DNA from: Chthoniobacter flavus
GTDB lineage: Bacteria; Verrucomicrobiota; Verrucomicrobiia; Chthoniobacterales; Chthoniobacteraceae
Assembly: GCA_945861435.1 (NCBI GenBank)
Contig: CAMAUX010000025.1
Coordinates: forward strand, 1 to 64,000
DNA: 64,000 nucleotides
Direction of reading: 5' to 3'
Positions 26,290-33,965 of this stretch are shown here, piece by piece. Position 1 is the first letter of the stretch. Each line of letters starts with the position of its first letter. The notes beneath the pieces are model-generated. The model was not told the DNA's origin. It ran no database searches and was given only the letters and a program-made list of their open reading frames with translations. Position numbers and translations under genes: made by a program.

Positions 26290-27678
26290 TTAGAACTGAT
26301 AGTTGAGGCTCAGGGTGATGCGGTTCTGGGTGTAGTCGTAAATCGCGTTCTCCGTTTTTTTCTGCAGGTACTGGTAAGCGATCGAGGTGCCGAGGTGGCG
26401 GGTGAGTTTGTAGCCGGTTTCAAATGTGGCGCCGATGCGCTCGTAACTGCTGTTGCTGAGCTGCGATGAGGTTTCCTGGACTCTTTCGTAAAAGAAGGTG
26501 GAGGAGAGCCGGATGTTTGGCGTGAGCAACCAGGTGGAACGGTAGCGCGCGAAATCGGTTTGGGTTTCCTGACTGAAGATGCCCGGCATGCTTTCGCGTC
26601 CGATCGACAGTTGGTCGGAGTAAAAGCTGTTGAGCCGGTGGGTGATGTTGATGCTTCCGTAGATATGGCCGCTTGCACCGGAGATCTGCTGGGTTGTCAG
26701 GCGCGGGGTGGGGTCGGGAGTGCCGTCCGGGTTGAGGACAGTCTGGACGGGCAGGCTTGTCGCTCCGAACACTGTCTGAGATTGCGATTGAATACTCATC
26801 AATCCGGCGCTGAAGGAGAGTTTGGTGTGGCTGGTGAGCTGCACGGCAGCGAAGGGGCCGATGGTGAAGCGGGTGGAATCGTTCTGAGAGCTCTGCTTGT
26901 AGGTGGTGCTGCTTGCGGTGGATTCGAGGCCGGCGCTGAATGTGTCCGAGAAGTGGAGCAGGGCCATGGCGGAGACTTGGTCGGTGGCCCGGTCGAGGCT
27001 GCCTGAAGCGAGCCTGTTTGTGGTTGCCGTGGAGCCTTGGGTGGCGGGGCCTGTCTGATCTGAAACTGTGAGTGTGGTGTGGTCGTAGCCGAGGCTGAGG
27101 GTGAGATCGTTGAGATCCGAGAGCCCGGAAATGCCGACCACGTTGGTGAAGCGACCGAGGCGGGAGGTGTTGCTCACGCCGCCCTCGCCGCTGGGGTCCT
27201 GTTGGTAGGAGAAGCGGTCGTGGAAGTTGATTTTGAAGTCTCCGACGAAGACGTCGAAGCTCAGTTCGGAGTCCGGGGAGAAAAGGAGGTTGCTGGTGTT
27301 TAATTCCGGGTGGGCGAGGTATCTGGTCTGCCCCACGGTGGTGCGGAATTGGAGGGTGTTGAGTTTGGTGAGTTGCCAGCGCGCAGCGATGTCGAGGGAG
27401 GTGCCGATCTGCAGGTCGGACTCCTTGGGGACCGTGGTGCCGTTGCTGAGGCCCACGTTGTCGATGAATTCCACGCGGGTTCCGGTGGCGAAGTTGAGCA
27501 GGACCGGGCCGATTTTGAGGTTGTAGTCTCCTGTGGTGGAAGGTTGCGACGAGCGTTGTTTTGCGAGTGAGGGGCGGAGGGCCTCCTGTGCCGGAACGGT
27601 GAGCACAAAGAGCAGGAGCGCCACCCCGGTGCTGAGGGGGCGTTTGAAGCGATGAGCTTGAATGGCAGGGGTGCGCAC
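26290..27678 (-). CDS. Outer-membrane beta-barrel of the exopolysaccharide locus
   Basis: The 462-residue protein has a signal peptide (LSTGVALLLFVLTVPAQ). The mature chain is built of alternating hydrophobic/polar strands rich in Ser, Thr, Tyr and Phe and ends in a terminal Phe (RITLSLNYQF), the signature that directs beta-barrels to BAM. It resembles the beta-barrel porin family members that sit next to Wza/Wzc genes. It is first in the operon on the minus strand, 46 bp before the export gene. Role: export channel or secretin-like partner, by context. Confidence 0.78.
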   Translation of the reverse strand: MRTPAIQAHRFKRPLSTGVALLLFVLTVPAQEALRPSLAKQRSSQPSTTGDYNLKIGPVLLNFATGTRVEFIDNVGLSNGTTVPKESDLQIGTSLDIAARWQLTKLNTLQFRTTVGQTRYLAHPELNTSNLLFSPDSELSFDVFVGDFKINFHDRFSYQQDPSGEGGVSNTSRLGRFTNVVGISGLSDLNDLTLSLGYDHTTLTVSDQTGPATQGSTATTNRLASGSLDRATDQVSAMALLHFSDTFSAGLESTASSTTYKQSSQNDSTRFTIGPFAAVQLTSHTKLSFSAGLMSIQSQSQTVFGATSLPVQTVLNPDGTPDPTPRLTTQQISGASGHIYGSINITHRLNSFYSDQLSIGRESMPGIFSQETQTDFARYRSTWLLTPNIRLSSTFFYERVQETSSQLSNSSYERIGATFETGYKLTRHLGTSIAYQYLQKKTENAIYDYTQNRITLSLNYQF

Positions 27679-27844
27679 TGCGAGGTGGGGGCCGGAGTGG
27701 CTTGCCCTCAGGGCGGGCTAGGGGAAATCCCTGTGGATAAGGGGCCTGTGGACGATGAGCAAATGAAAAGTGGTGATGCGAGGGGCTGGGAGCATGCGTG
27801 CTTGAGGAAGCAGGGTTGGCGCATTCCCGGGGTGGGTGGTGGGG

Positions 27845-27919
27845 TGGTATCTCCGGCGGGAATCGAACCCGCATTTAAAGTTTAGGAAACTCTCGTTCTA
27901 TCCATTGAACTACGGAGAC
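27845..27919 (-). tRNA. tRNA-Arg (anticodon CCT)
   Basis: Read on the minus strand: acceptor GTCTCCG/CGGAGAT (with a G-U first pair), D-arm GTTC...GAAC, anticodon loop TTCCTAA and T-arm GCGGG-TTCGATT-CCCGC. CCA is encoded (27845-27847). Confidence 0.95.
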
Positions 27920-28247
27920 GACTCTTGAAACATCCTACGCTGGATCCGATCGGATGAGGAACGCCTCTGCCGAGAGGTCGAATTTCTTTGGAAGTTCCAC
28001 CCCGGCGCCCCAGCGAATCCACCAGTGTTGCTGAAGCTTCGAATCTTAGCAGGCGAGCGATCTCCAGCAAGACTAATCCCGTCCATGGAGCGGGTGGGAA
28101 CTGGGCGGCGATTGGGGTGATATCGCCGCGGAAGGGAGGGGGGAGTGCGGAGGGAAACTTCGGACTTCGTGATGGGTCCCTATGTTCTTGGGAGCCTGAT
28201 TCCTGAGATTCGCCCACCGGATGAGGAGGGGAAATGCTAGTCGGGCT
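27920..28247. other. 328-bp segment between two tRNA genes, balanced composition
   Basis: The stretch lacks the strong G-richness of its surroundings and has an open frame on each strand, neither of which I recognise. It contains GCGATTGGGG...ATATCGCC and several A/T-rich patches. It could be a gene remnant or a small insertion between tRNAs. No function is assigned. Confidence 0.4.
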
Positions 28248-28324
28248 TGGTCGGGCTGGCGGGATTCGAACCCGCGGCCTCTTCGACCCGAACGAAGCGC
28301 TCTACCAAGCTGAGCCACAGCCCG
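28248..28324 (-). tRNA. tRNA-Pro (anticodon CGG)
   Basis: Minus-strand cloverleaf: acceptor CGGGCTG/CAGCCCG, D-arm GCTC...GAGC, anticodon arm CTTCG-TTCGGGT-CGAAG giving CGG, T-arm GCGGG-TTCGAAT-CCCGC, and encoded CCA (28248-28250). A partial copy of the acceptor sequence (TCGGGCT) lies just downstream at 28241-28247. Confidence 0.95.
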
Positions 28325-28482
28325 TACTGAAATTCGGACGCTAACAGCCCCCCTTTTTGGGTCAATAGAAAGGTTCGTGGAATTTGTGGTCTGACCAGTG
28401 GGGGCGGCGTGAGCGTGTCTTATGGGCACTTAGGGCTTGCGGACTGCGGTGCTTCGGCTGAGAAGGTGGCGCAACTCTGTAG

Positions 28483-29064
28483 ATGAATTCGCCTGAGGTT
28501 TTTTATGTTCACATGCACGGCGAGCAGAGGGGGCCGTACACGATCCGGCATATCGATCACCTGCTCAATTCCGGGTTGATCCGGGAGGAGGCGATGTACT
28601 GGCGCGAGGGCATGGAGCAGTGGGCGCCGGTGACCGATCTGGTGCGGTTGAGGCGCCCGGAGCGTCGGTGGCGGCGGATGGCGGTGGGTGGGGCTGTGGC
28701 GCTGGTGGTGGGTGTGTTGCTGCTGCTCTTCGGGCCAGCGGTGGTGGACGGGTGGCGGGAAATCTACCAGCACGAGTTTACGCCGCGTGCTGCGTACTGG
28801 CGCTCACGGGACGTGGTGCGCACGCAGGGTTTGCCCCGGCATGCGGTGGTGACATTCAAGCCGCGGGCGCAGACGGAGGTGCGGTTGGGGGAAGGGGAGG
28901 CGACGGTGATCCTGCAGGCGATGCGCAGTGGGTCCGGGGAGGTTGTGGACGCGGCATGGCGGGTGCGGCTGCGCTTTGATGCCGAAAGCCGCGAGTGGAG
29001 TGCGCTGGAGTGCCGTGAGCTGGAGCTGGAAGTGGTGCAGGAAGAAACGTCCGCGGCGAAGTGA
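28483..29064 (+). CDS. GYF_2-domain membrane protein
   Basis: A 193-residue protein. Residues 5-55 are a GYF_2 domain (FYVHMHGEQRGPYTIRHIDHLL...REGMEQWAPVTDL), a proline-peptide/protein-interaction fold common in PVC bacteria. One membrane helix follows (AVGGAVALVVGVLLLLFGP), then a ~100-residue beta-rich domain outside. There is no catalytic motif. It resembles the second GYF_2 protein at 62018 only in having GYF_2 plus membrane helices, in reversed order. Function unknown. Confidence 0.8.
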   Translation: MNSPEVFYVHMHGEQRGPYTIRHIDHLLNSGLIREEAMYWREGMEQWAPVTDLVRLRRPERRWRRMAVGGAVALVVGVLLLLFGPAVVDGWREIYQHEFTPRAAYWRSRDVVRTQGLPRHAVVTFKPRAQTEVRLGEGEATVILQAMRSGSGEVVDAAWRVRLRFDAESREWSALECRELELEVVQEETSAAK

Positions 29065-29107
29065 GGTGGGACGGTTGCGGGGGTGGTGGGCGAAATGGGC
29101 GGCGTGC

Positions 29108-30370
29108 TCAGGCTAATTCGAGGCCGCGCATCGTTCCTGTGCTGCTGGCGAAGTGGTCGGCCTCGATGCCGAGGCGCTGGAGCATGGAGACGAAGAGGTT
29201 GGGGAGGGGGTAGTTGTTCTTGGTGTCGAAGGCGAGGTGCTGGCCGTGGCGGAATCCGCCGCCGGCGAGGAGCACGGGGAGGTTGACGTTGCTGTGGGAG
29301 TTGGCGCTGCCCATGGGTGCGCCGTAGAGGACCATGGTGCGATCAAGCAGGCTGGCAGGGCCTTCCGGGGTGGCTGCGAGTGCGGCGAGGAACTTGGCGA
29401 GAGTGTCGAGTTGGCGCTCCTCGTGGCCGCGGAGTTCGGCGACGACCTCGGGTCGGTTGCCGTGATGGGTGATGTTGTGGATGACGGTGGTGTCGACGAA
29501 AAGGGTGACGACACGGGTGGAATCGGTTTCGAGCGCGAGTTTGACGACATCGAGGGTGATCTCGGCGCGGCGCACGAATTCGCGGGCGTCGTCGATGTCC
29601 TCGGGTTGCTTCGCGTCGACCTTGGGTTTGGGTTTGAATTCCCACGCCTCTGAGCCGTGGAGTCGGCGTTCGAGTTCGCGCACGGAGGTGAAGTAGCGGT
29701 CGACGCGCTGTTGATCGTCCTTGGTGAGCGAGCGGTTGAGGCGGCGTGCTTGGTCGCCTACGAAGTCGAGCATGCTGCGGCCCTGGCGCAGAGCCTCGAC
29801 GCTTGCTGCGACCTCCTCGGGCGTGCCCTGCATGAAGAGTTTTTTGAAGAGCTGACGCGGGCTCTTGTCGGGAGGGATGGGGGCGCCGCTGCGGGTGTAG
29901 CTGAGCGTGGGGCCGCCCTCGTTGCTGACGGCGAGTGAGAGCGAGGGGAAGCGGGTCTCGCTGCCGATTTGTTCCGCCGCCACCTGGTCGATCGAGACGG
30001 TGTTGCGGAAGCCGCCACGCTCGGGATGCGGGGTGGCGGTGAGGAAGCATTTCTCGGCAGCGTGGGCGCCGGTGACGCCGGGATGGCTGGTGCCGGAGAA
30101 GACGGTGAAGTGGTCGCGGTGCGCGGCGAGTTTTTCAAGGTACGGGCTGAGGGCGTAGCCGCGTCCCGGGGCTTCTGGGAAGAAGAACTGGGGCATGATG
30201 CCCATGTTGGCTTCGATGGCGACCATGCGGCGTGGCACGGCGGGGGCTGCGGCCTGGGCGAGGCGAGGCAGCATGGTTTCCAGAAACGGAAGTGCGAGCA
30301 TGGCGCCCGCGCCTTTGAGGAAGCTGCGTCGGTCCAGTGGTTGGCGGGTGCTGATGTGGAGGGTGTCCAT
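29108..30370 (-). CDS. DUF1552 Tat-exported protein
   Basis: The 420-residue protein starts with a twin-arginine signal (RRSFLKGAGAMLALPFLE). It has the DUF1552 pattern: MVAIEANMGIMPQFFFP, FTVFSGTSHPGVTGAHA and a C-terminal LPVLLAGGGFRHGQHL. In PVC genomes DUF1552 genes pair with DUF1592-type cytochromes; the function is unknown, and Tat export implies a folded or cofactor-bearing protein. It is the last of a three-gene run on the minus strand (36 bp gap). Confidence 0.9.
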   Translation of the reverse strand: MDTLHISTRQPLDRRSFLKGAGAMLALPFLETMLPRLAQAAAPAVPRRMVAIEANMGIMPQFFFPEAPGRGYALSPYLEKLAAHRDHFTVFSGTSHPGVTGAHAAEKCFLTATPHPERGGFRNTVSIDQVAAEQIGSETRFPSLSLAVSNEGGPTLSYTRSGAPIPPDKSPRQLFKKLFMQGTPEEVAASVEALRQGRSMLDFVGDQARRLNRSLTKDDQQRVDRYFTSVRELERRLHGSEAWEFKPKPKVDAKQPEDIDDAREFVRRAEITLDVVKLALETDSTRVVTLFVDTTVIHNITHHGNRPEVVAELRGHEERQLDTLAKFLAALAATPEGPASLLDRTMVLYGAPMGSANSHSNVNLPVLLAGGGFRHGQHLAFDTKNNYPLPNLFVSMLQRLGIEADHFASSTGTMRGLELA

Positions 30371-30405
30371 GGTTCAGGTTCTGGTGGGGATGGAGCGGGG
30401 CTGGG

Positions 30406-30975
30406 CTATTGAGGTGGGAGTTCGACGCCCTTGAGTTTTTTGAGTGCTTGGAAGAGGGCGTCCTTGGAGGTTTTCTGCGGATCGATCCACGCGGTGAGCA
30501 CGCCGGCGGTGGAGTGGACGGTGGCGCGTTCGACGCCGTCGATGCCGGCAACCGCGCTGTAGAAGGCGTACCTGCAGGATTTGCAGTCGAGGAGGCCGAC
30601 CTTGATTTCCACTTTTGCGAGGGTGTCCTCGGCGAGGCCGGAGGGTGTGGCGAATTGGAAGGTGCGCAGGGAGGCCGCGCCTGTGAGGTCGTTGATGCGC
30701 TTGAGGATGGCGGCGGGATCGGAGGGCACCTTCACCTTTGGGAAGAGATCGGCTGGGTTGAACTCGAGGGTGACACGGGCGTGTTCGGCATCGAGGGCGA
30801 TGGCGCGCAGATCCGGCATCTTCTCCATGGTGAGCGCGAAGTCCTTTTCGCGTTCGGGAGCACTGAAGCCGATGACGCGGAGGTCCATCTTGTCGGCTCT
30901 TGCGGTGGCGGCGCAGAGGAGCGGGAGGAGAAGGGCTGCGGCAGCGGCGCGCAGTGGGGATGGCGCGTGGTTCAT
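30406..30975 (-). CDS. Secreted heavy-metal-associated-like protein (CxxC)
   Basis: This 189-residue protein has a signal peptide (cleavage near ARA/DKM). The C-terminal half (about residues 110-185) reads like an HMA ferredoxin-like fold: VEIKVGLLDCKSCRYAFYSAVAGIDGVERA, with DCKSC in place of the usual GMxCxxC. The N-terminal half seems a diverged second copy (LRVIGFSAPEREKDF) without cysteines. It overlaps the DUF1592 cytochrome stop by four bases (ATGA). It could deliver a metal to the heme or Tat partner (inference). Confidence 0.7.
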   Translation of the reverse strand: MNHAPSPLRAAAAALLLPLLCAATARADKMDLRVIGFSAPEREKDFALTMEKMPDLRAIALDAEHARVTLEFNPADLFPKVKVPSDPAAILKRINDLTGAASLRTFQFATPSGLAEDTLAKVEIKVGLLDCKSCRYAFYSAVAGIDGVERATVHSTAGVLTAWIDPQKTSKDALFQALKKLKGVELPPQ

Positions 30976-33644
30976 CGGGTTTGGAAGAGGGGGCTGCGGA
31001 TGACTTCGTGGAGGAGGGTGCGCAAACCGCCGCCCTGCGCCTCGGTGCGGGCGACGACTTGTGCGAGAGCCGCTCGGTCGCGAAAGGCGACGTCGCGTCC
31101 TGTGGCGTAGATGGTGAGCTGGCGGGCGAGGTTGGAGAGGAGGCGGTGGGGGTCTGCGGCGAGGAGGTTTTGGAGTTCAGCGATGTTGGAGAAGCGGCGC
31201 GCGTCGGCGAATTCACCGGTGGTGTCCACGGATGGGCCGAGGAGGAACTGGACGGAGATTTTGGAGTCGATGTTGCCGCGAGGGGCGGGGTCGCCTTGAT
31301 CGAGGCTGCGGTAGCGTGTGCGCATGCCGCCGATGACGTCGAAGGCTTCGAGGGCGAGGCCGGGTGGGTCGATGTAGGCGTGGCAGGCGGAGCAGGAGGC
31401 GTTGGAGCGGTGGCGTTCGAGCAGTTCGCGGATGGTGGTGGCACCGCGCACGTCGGGTTCGACTGCGGGGATGTTGGGTGGAGGCGGTTGCGGAGGGCGG
31501 CCGAGGAGGCGGCCCATGACAAAGGCGCCGCGGGGAACGGGAGAGGTGGTGGTGCCGTTGGCGGTTATCTTGAGGAGGGCGGCCTGAGTGAGGAAGGGGC
31601 CGCGCGGGCAGTCGGGTGGAAGTTGGACGCGGCGGATGGCGGGGCCGGTGACGCCTGGGATGTTGTAGAGTTGCGCGAGGCGTTCGTTGAGCATTGCGAA
31701 GTCCGACTTCACGAGATGCGCGGCGCCGAGGTTTTTGGTGAGGAGTTCGCGGAAGAAGGCGCGGGTCTCGTTGACCATGGAGTCCTGCAGGTAGGCGCTG
31801 AATTCTGGGTAGAGCTTCTTGTCGGGATCGTTGGCGGCGATGGAGCGCAGCTTGAGCCACTGGCCGAGGAAGTCTTCGATGAAGCGGTCTGAGCGGCGGT
31901 CCTCGAGGAGGCGCTGGACTTCGCGAGCGAGGGTGTTGGGCTGGGAGAGTGTGCCGCTGGCGGCCAGTTTGGTGAGGGTGTCGTCGGGCTGTGAGTTCCA
32001 GAGGAGGTAGGAGACGCGGGAGGCGAGTGCGTGGGGATCGAGCGTGGTGGCGGGTTCGACGTGGTAGAGGAAGTCCGGGGAGCAGAGGGCGGCGCGGTAG
32101 ACCCAGCGCATGGCGAGCTCGAATCCGTCGCCGGCGGCGAGGCGCTGGCGGAATTGTTCCAGATAGGCCGCGCGGATTTCATCGGGGACGGGGCGTCGGA
32201 ATGCGCGTGGAAGGAAAGCGGCGAGGAGGCGCTCGGCGTCTGCCTCTGGCTGGTCGGACTTGACCGTGAATGCTGGCTGGACGGGGTCTGGGCGGTTGCG
32301 TGCGCCGAGGATGTCCTGTTTGAGGACGGGGCGCGCAGGCATGCGGGGGCCGTCCTTGCGTTTGGGGGAGAACTCCTCCATGGGGAGGTCTGGGAAGAGG
32401 AGGCGGTGGGAGCGTGGAGGCCAGATGTCGTGGACGGGGCCCTCGACCTCGAGCCAGTCGTTGACGATGCAGGGGCCGGTGTAGCCCATGGTGCGGTTGA
32501 GCTGGCCCCATGTGCCGACGCGGTAGAGGACGACGTGGGCGAGGGAGGCGGTGTTGAATCCGAAGGTCTCACGCGGGTTGAGCCATGTCTCGAAGGCGTG
32601 TTCTGCGGGCTTGAGCGAGGGGGCGTCGAAGTAACCGAGGACCGTGCTGGGATGGCCGCCGCCGCGTCCGTTTTCGTTGAAGTGGACGATGGAGAGGCGT
32701 GCGGCCTCGGTGGTGCGGGAGGGGAGGATGCTGCCCTTTTCCCATTGGAGGCTCCAGAAGGAGGCGCGCACTTTGTACATGCCCGGATAAAGGGAGGCGA
32801 AGCGCTGGTAATAGGGGTTGAAGGATTCGTCCTCGTGACGGAACACGGCGGTGCTGGAGTCCTCGCCTTCGAAGGCTCCCATGCGTTCGTGAGCGCCTTG
32901 GTCAATGTGGGCGTGGGCGCCGGCGGGCGGAGTGTCGGGGTGAAGTTTGCCGTCCTTGAGCAGCATGGCGTCGCCGCCCATGAGCGTGAGGTTGGTCTGG
33001 TAATTGCCGGCGAGCGTGAGGCGGATCTTGGAGGAGGGCGGGGGGGTGGGGCGCGTGGCGATTGCGAGGTCGAGGATCTTTTCTGCCGCCTCGACATACT
33101 TGGCGATGTTGACGTGGGAGAGGTCGAGTGCGTCGGTGTTCTTGTCGAAGCCCAGGGCGGATCCGTCCGCGGGCAGGAGGTTCTGCACAAGGATGCCCGG
33201 CATCGAGAAGAGGTCGCGCACGGTGTTCTCGTACTCGGCGCGGGTGAGTCGGCGCACGCCGGTGCGCACATGGTCCCGGCTTTGCTGGAGTTCCTGCGTT
33301 TCGAGGGTCTGTGCGATCCACTGGAGCGCCTTCTCCCGGTCGGTGGGAGCGGGCCGCGGCTTTTTGGCGGGCGGCATTTCGCCGGACTCGATGCGGTCGT
33401 GGAGACGGACCCAGAGGGCGAAGGTTTCTGGATCGGAAAGGCTGTCGGGCTTGGAGAGGTTCGCGGTGAGTGCGCCGAGGTCGAGGCCGCCCTTTTTGGA
33501 GTCGGCGTCGTGACAGTCGGCGCAGTGCGCTTCAAGGAAGGGCGCGAGCGGGGATGGGTTTGGGACGGGATCAGCGCACAGCAGGCCGTGACGGGCGGCG
33601 CTGAAGAGTGCAACGAGGAGAACGGAGGGGCGGGCGAAGTTCAC
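30972..33644 (-). CDS. DUF1592/DUF1588-type planctomycete cytochrome
   Basis: About 890 residues from a GTG start at 33644, where a signal peptide (VNFARPSVLLVALFSAARHG) begins. Domain order: N-terminal c-type heme (HCADCHDADSKKGG), then DUF1587 (RRLTRAEYENTVRDLF), a DUF1595-like stretch, DUF1592 (LASRVSYLLWNSQPDD), DUF1588 with second heme-like CSACH (Cys751) and IDPPGLALEAFD, and C-terminal DUF1585. This is the full standard layout. Such secreted multi-heme proteins are typical of Planctomycetota and Verrucomicrobiota; a role in polysaccharide or lignin-related oxidation is suspected but unproven. It heads the operon with the HMA-like and DUF1552 genes. Confidence 0.9.
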   Translation of the reverse strand: MNFARPSVLLVALFSAARHGLLCADPVPNPSPLAPFLEAHCADCHDADSKKGGLDLGALTANLSKPDSLSDPETFALWVRLHDRIESGEMPPAKKPRPAPTDREKALQWIAQTLETQELQQSRDHVRTGVRRLTRAEYENTVRDLFSMPGILVQNLLPADGSALGFDKNTDALDLSHVNIAKYVEAAEKILDLAIATRPTPPPSSKIRLTLAGNYQTNLTLMGGDAMLLKDGKLHPDTPPAGAHAHIDQGAHERMGAFEGEDSSTAVFRHEDESFNPYYQRFASLYPGMYKVRASFWSLQWEKGSILPSRTTEAARLSIVHFNENGRGGGHPSTVLGYFDAPSLKPAEHAFETWLNPRETFGFNTASLAHVVLYRVGTWGQLNRTMGYTGPCIVNDWLEVEGPVHDIWPPRSHRLLFPDLPMEEFSPKRKDGPRMPARPVLKQDILGARNRPDPVQPAFTVKSDQPEADAERLLAAFLPRAFRRPVPDEIRAAYLEQFRQRLAAGDGFELAMRWVYRAALCSPDFLYHVEPATTLDPHALASRVSYLLWNSQPDDTLTKLAASGTLSQPNTLAREVQRLLEDRRSDRFIEDFLGQWLKLRSIAANDPDKKLYPEFSAYLQDSMVNETRAFFRELLTKNLGAAHLVKSDFAMLNERLAQLYNIPGVTGPAIRRVQLPPDCPRGPFLTQAALLKITANGTTTSPVPRGAFVMGRLLGRPPQPPPPNIPAVEPDVRGATTIRELLERHRSNASCSACHAYIDPPGLALEAFDVIGGMRTRYRSLDQGDPAPRGNIDSKISVQFLLGPSVDTTGEFADARRFSNIAELQNLLAADPHRLLSNLARQLTIYATGRDVAFRDRAALAQVVARTEAQGGGLRTLLHEVIRSPLFQTR

Positions 33645-33965
33645 GTAGGGGGGTGTGCTTGAATGCGATAGCGTCTGGGTGCCCCTTCTTGCGAGTGGAT
33701 TTCTGGGTTGATGAGAAGGGTTCGGCGCGGGGAGAAGCGGGGGGTCGGAGGTTGATGGGTGAGGGATTCGGGGAACGGTTACCCGCAAATTTGCAGGCGA
33801 CGCGCTGGGTGGCAGCGCCGGTTCATGGCGGCCACGCTCGCTTCGGGGAAGGCCCCGCCCCCTGATTGCAGCAACTCAATGGGTTGGAAAGTCAGCGTCG
33901 GCCGCTGTGGGCGGCGTGGGCTGCAACTGGCGAAGGGTGTCTTGGGTTGGCTTCTGTGTCGGCGC
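33645..33965. other. 321-bp intergenic region
   Basis: The gap lies between two large minus-strand cytochrome genes. It should hold the promoter of the DUF1592 operon and the terminator of the dehydrogenase gene; no clear motif or gene is seen. Confidence 0.4.

Noticed and set aside
27882-28217. Small gene of 111 codons on the minus strand between the tRNAs
   Set aside because: It reads into tRNA-Arg and has no recognisable motif or ribosome-binding site; kept only as a composition island.
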